Positions 61,986-64,000 of a DNA stretch of 64,000 nucleotides are shown here, one piece after another. Positions within the stretch are counted from its first letter, which is position 1, and the number at the start of each line of letters is the position of its first letter. The notes beneath the pieces were generated by a model. The model did not search any database and had not been told where the DNA came from. It saw only the letters and a program-made list of their open reading frames with translations. The translations under genes and the position numbers were made by a program. The DNA is from Thalassoglobus neptunius (GTDB lineage: Bacteria > Planctomycetota > Planctomycetia > Planctomycetales > Planctomycetaceae): contig NZ_SIHI01000001.1 of NCBI RefSeq assembly GCF_007859735.1, positions 1,100,170 to 1,164,169 on the forward strand, read 5' to 3'.

Positions 61986-63437
61986 TTACCGATCCATAAC
62001 GGCCGACGATGACTCTCCAACCGATTCAAGAGTGAGTAGCGATTGGTCTGAACTGGTGAGAACTTCGCCGATGACTTGAGTATCTGGAATTGTCACCAGA
62101 ACGTAAGTGTTTCGTCCGTCATGGATCTCGACGATTGTACTCACTGACGGGGCACGTGACGCGACCTGATTTGGGAGGATTTGTGGCGTAATAGTGATTT
62201 CCCTTAGACCTGCGGGTAATTCCGCACGAAGCACTTGAATTTGGTCGGGAAGAAGTGTCCAGCTGCGTGTGTCGGCTTGCTCTGTTGCTTCCCAGGCGAC
62301 ACCTGCCGCAGTCAGGGCGAAGTCGGCAAGCCCCGAGTTTTCTGCGCCCAGGCTGTCTTTGGCAGCATAGATCGCCGCCTTTTTGAGAGTCCTTCGGACA
62401 ACCGCTCGTGCGACGACATCCGGGTGTTCGGCGGCAGCTTGCTCCACGGCGAATTCGCTGATGTTGCTCAGTGTGGCTGTTGTGCCAAGCACTTCGTTCC
62501 CGACGGAGACCTGAACGTTCTCGATCAGTGAGCGCCCCGGAATCACAACGGGAACTTTGATCGGGGCAATCGTCGGAGTGATTTCCTGTTCTGTGAATTC
62601 GTTGAGAATTCGGTCGGCGATCAACATGGCAGCGGTCGAGGGAACTTCAACAGCTTCCACTTTCTGCGGACCGCGGCCAACTAAACAGAAGACGTACAAG
62701 ACGCCGTTGCCTCGCTCGGAGTGTTTGCCTTCCCGGGCGCGGGCGAGGTCAATCTGAGCATCGCGGAAATCTGTTTCCCAGTTTGCCACCTTCAGCCGCG
62801 AGCGTTCGATATCGTCGTAATCGAGGTGCCGTTCTTCCAACAGGGCTGCGTGAACGTAAGGGCCGAGAGCCAGTCTTCGGAAGTGAAGCTCTTCCGCGAC
62901 TTCTTCTTCGTCGAGTCGTCTTGAGTTTTCAATTCGGGCGATGACGTCGTTTTGTTTCTCCGTAACCTGAAGCGCGTATGCGGTTGCGTCATCTCCGCCG
63001 TGCATCAGATTGGTGATCGCCAGCATCGCGCGAATGAGAATACGTTCGTAATCACTCCCAGCCCACGCGATTTCGTTGTCGTCCCGAATCATCGATCGCA
63101 CGAGTTCTCTTGCGTCGCGTTGTTCGAGGTGATCGAGCCGGTCGCGGACTCCTCGAAGAAGCTGTTCAGCTTCATGAGTGTTGCCTGCGGTGAGTTGAAT
63201 CATCGCTTTGTCGAGAGTCAACGCGTCGGAATCTTTTCGTTTCTCGTCGATGAGCGTCTGCAGCCTCGCTTGCGATTGAACGAGGTCGCCTGAATAGAAC
63301 TCTTCTCGAAAACTCTGGGCCTGTCGCGCGCGGTGGGAGCATCCGGCCAGCAGAATGCAGACGATCAGCACCTGCCGTGCGACGCTTCGAAAGTTGGACA
63401 CGGACATTTCGTGGGCAAGCATGCGTGAGTTCTTCAT
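61986..63437 (-). CDS. COG3014-type lipoprotein
   Basis: The N-terminus ends in a lipobox (VLIVCILLAGCSHRARQ), so a lipoprotein is likely; a Met at 63407 is an alternative start. A helical part up to about residue 220 (LTLDKAMIQLTAGNTHEAEQ, LLRGVRDRLDHLEQRDAREL) resembles TPR-like helices. A beta-rich region follows (LYVFCLVGRGPQKVEAVEVP, TPTIAPIKVPVVIPGRSLIE). This is the pattern of the COG3014 group, encoded in other bacteria beside an LpoB-like protein. An LpoB-like gene is just upstream, so the two probably form one envelope system controlling peptidoglycan synthesis or related work. Confidence 0.78.
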   Translation of the reverse strand: MKNSRMLAHEMSVSNFRSVARQVLIVCILLAGCSHRARQAQSFREEFYSGDLVQSQARLQTLIDEKRKDSDALTLDKAMIQLTAGNTHEAEQLLRGVRDRLDHLEQRDARELVRSMIRDDNEIAWAGSDYERILIRAMLAITNLMHGGDDATAYALQVTEKQNDVIARIENSRRLDEEEVAEELHFRRLALGPYVHAALLEERHLDYDDIERSRLKVANWETDFRDAQIDLARAREGKHSERGNGVLYVFCLVGRGPQKVEAVEVPSTAAMLIADRILNEFTEQEITPTIAPIKVPVVIPGRSLIENVQVSVGNEVLGTTATLSNISEFAVEQAAAEHPDVVARAVVRRTLKKAAIYAAKDSLGAENSGLADFALTAAGVAWEATEQADTRSWTLLPDQIQVLRAELPAGLREITITPQILPNQVASRAPSVSTIVEIHDGRNTYVLVTIPDTQVIGEVLTSSDQSLLTLESVGESSSAVMDR

Positions 63438-63550
63438 GTTTGAAATATCATCGAATGCTCTTGTCGATCAATGCAATGCAGGGATCGCCCTCCCTTGCTT
63501 CCCGTTGATCTCGGCGCGAACTCTTTCTGTCTGTTGCTGATCGCCGGACG

Positions 63551-63640
63551 CGAACTCGAGCAAATTGCTCTTTCCTGTGCACTCGCTTGAATCTTTCCAT
63601 CAGGTCAAAGGCTGAGTTTGCTCGTGCGAGTGAGTCCACA
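63551..63640 (-). repeat. 90-bp intergenic repeat, copy 2
   Basis: This aligns without gaps to the complement of 20809-20898, with about 71 of 90 bases identical by hand count. It contains GAGCAAATTGCTC, CCTGTGCACTCGCTT and TTTGCTCGTGCGAG. It lies between the LpoB-like gene and the lipoprotein gene, both transcribed on the minus strand. The strand label follows copy 1 as plus. Confidence 0.75.
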
Positions 63641-63657
63641 CCAAATCAGAAACTAAT

Positions 63658-64000
63658 TTAAAAGTGACTCTTCGAGTAGAGTTTTCGGAGGTTAGCTGAC
63701 TCTTTCGTGAACTCTCCGGTGTTGATGTCGACCATCTCCAGCGTGAGCAGATAATCGCGTTGATACTTCTTGTTATCCCGAGTTGTTCCGGAAGTCAGTT
63801 TGGCAAAAAGGAGATAATCGAACGGTTGATTGAGTTTCTGCATGACACTCAAGTACAGCTGTTGATTGTCGGGGAGGAAGAGATCGTCGGGACGAAGTCG
63901 TGTTTCGCGGAGCCCTGCCTCGACGTATCTTCGGCTGATTGAGCTGTACAATTCTGACTGCGACAGCATCGTGTCGATGTGTTCGAAGATTTGCTCCTTG
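63658..64000 (-). CDS. LpoB-like peptidoglycan synthase activator, N-terminus cut by window edge
   Basis: The frame is open from the right edge to the stop at 63658-63660. The 114-residue visible part carries LpoB-type blocks: SISRRYVEAGLRETRLRPDD, LFLPDNQQLYLSVMQKLNQP, then FDYLLFAKLTSGTTRDNKKY and the final strand pair YQRDYLLTLEMVDINTGEFT. LpoB is an outer-membrane lipoprotein that activates the peptidoglycan synthase PBP1B in enterobacteria. Here the COG3014-type lipoprotein follows it, separated by a repeat. The N-terminal lipobox would lie outside the window. Function in planctomycetes is inferred from similarity and context. Confidence 0.75.
   Translation of the reverse strand, partial: KEQIFEHIDTMLSQSELYSSISRRYVEAGLRETRLRPDDLFLPDNQQLYLSVMQKLNQPFDYLLFAKLTSGTTRDNKKYQRDYLLTLEMVDINTGEFTKESANLRKLYSKSHF

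Noticed and set aside
1-64000. CRISPR arrays, prophage or insertion sequences
   Set aside because: No regularly spaced repeats, transposase, integrase or phage structural genes were seen.

Overview
The window looks like chromosomal DNA of a planctomycete (order Planctomycetales). The main clues are a large Cys-rich protein of tandem YTV-type repeats at 42040-44115, a family seen in planctomycete cell walls; a secreted TIGR03009-type protein; DUF58, BatA/VWA and DUF4159 proteins; a Ser/Thr kinase with a long extracytoplasmic domain; two sigma-54 activators; and many lone housekeeping genes separated by secreted proteins of unknown role. Base composition is moderate and fairly even. I see no rRNA, tRNA, CRISPR array, transposase, integrase or phage genes, so this is a core-type region with a few small non-coding repeats.

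Layout. 1-7.9 kb: a BatA/VWA protein cut by the left edge, DUF58, a divergent sucD, a frameshifted EamA transporter, a dihydroceramide-desaturase-like membrane enzyme, a membrane protein, a CPXCG zinc-ribbon protein and a secreted esterase. 8-17.1 kb: two small ORFs with good ribosome sites ahead of an ECF sigma factor, a conserved hypothetical, a HEAT-repeat protein, an aldose epimerase, a TIGR03009 protein, a BON-domain protein and hemD. 17.1-18 kb is non-coding and holds a 103-bp element with terminal inverted repeats. 18-30 kb: a GAF/sigma-54 activator, rsmE, an orphan RND adaptor, a PhyH oxygenase, larE, a coupled pair of unknown proteins, nadC and a CarH-like regulator. 30-42 kb: the Ser/Thr kinase, a phosphoesterase, an OleD-like reductase, small membrane and START-like proteins, a secreted hydrolase, plsC and a TPR protein. 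42-50.5 kb: the YTV wall protein, a Lys-rich membrane protein, a two-gene hsp20 operon behind a near-perfect sigma-54 promoter, a DUF4159 pair and a PspF-like sigma-54 activator. 50.5-64 kb: folC, a GNAT-nitrilase fusion, a di-haem peroxidase, NAD-isocitrate dehydrogenase, a yjcH-actP acetate uptake pair, bcp, a COG3014-type lipoprotein and an LpoB-like protein cut by the right edge.

How parts may work together. sucD and isocitrate dehydrogenase belong to the TCA cycle, and the ActP-like symporter would feed it acetate. The hsp20 pair, its -24/-12 promoter, two upstream dyad repeats and the nearby PspF-like activator together suggest a sigma-54 stress circuit; this is the most interesting system in the window. 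The COG3014-LpoB pair and the YTV protein both concern the cell envelope. A 90-bp intergenic repeat occurs in two good copies (20809-20898 and 63551-63640), with shorter relatives elsewhere.
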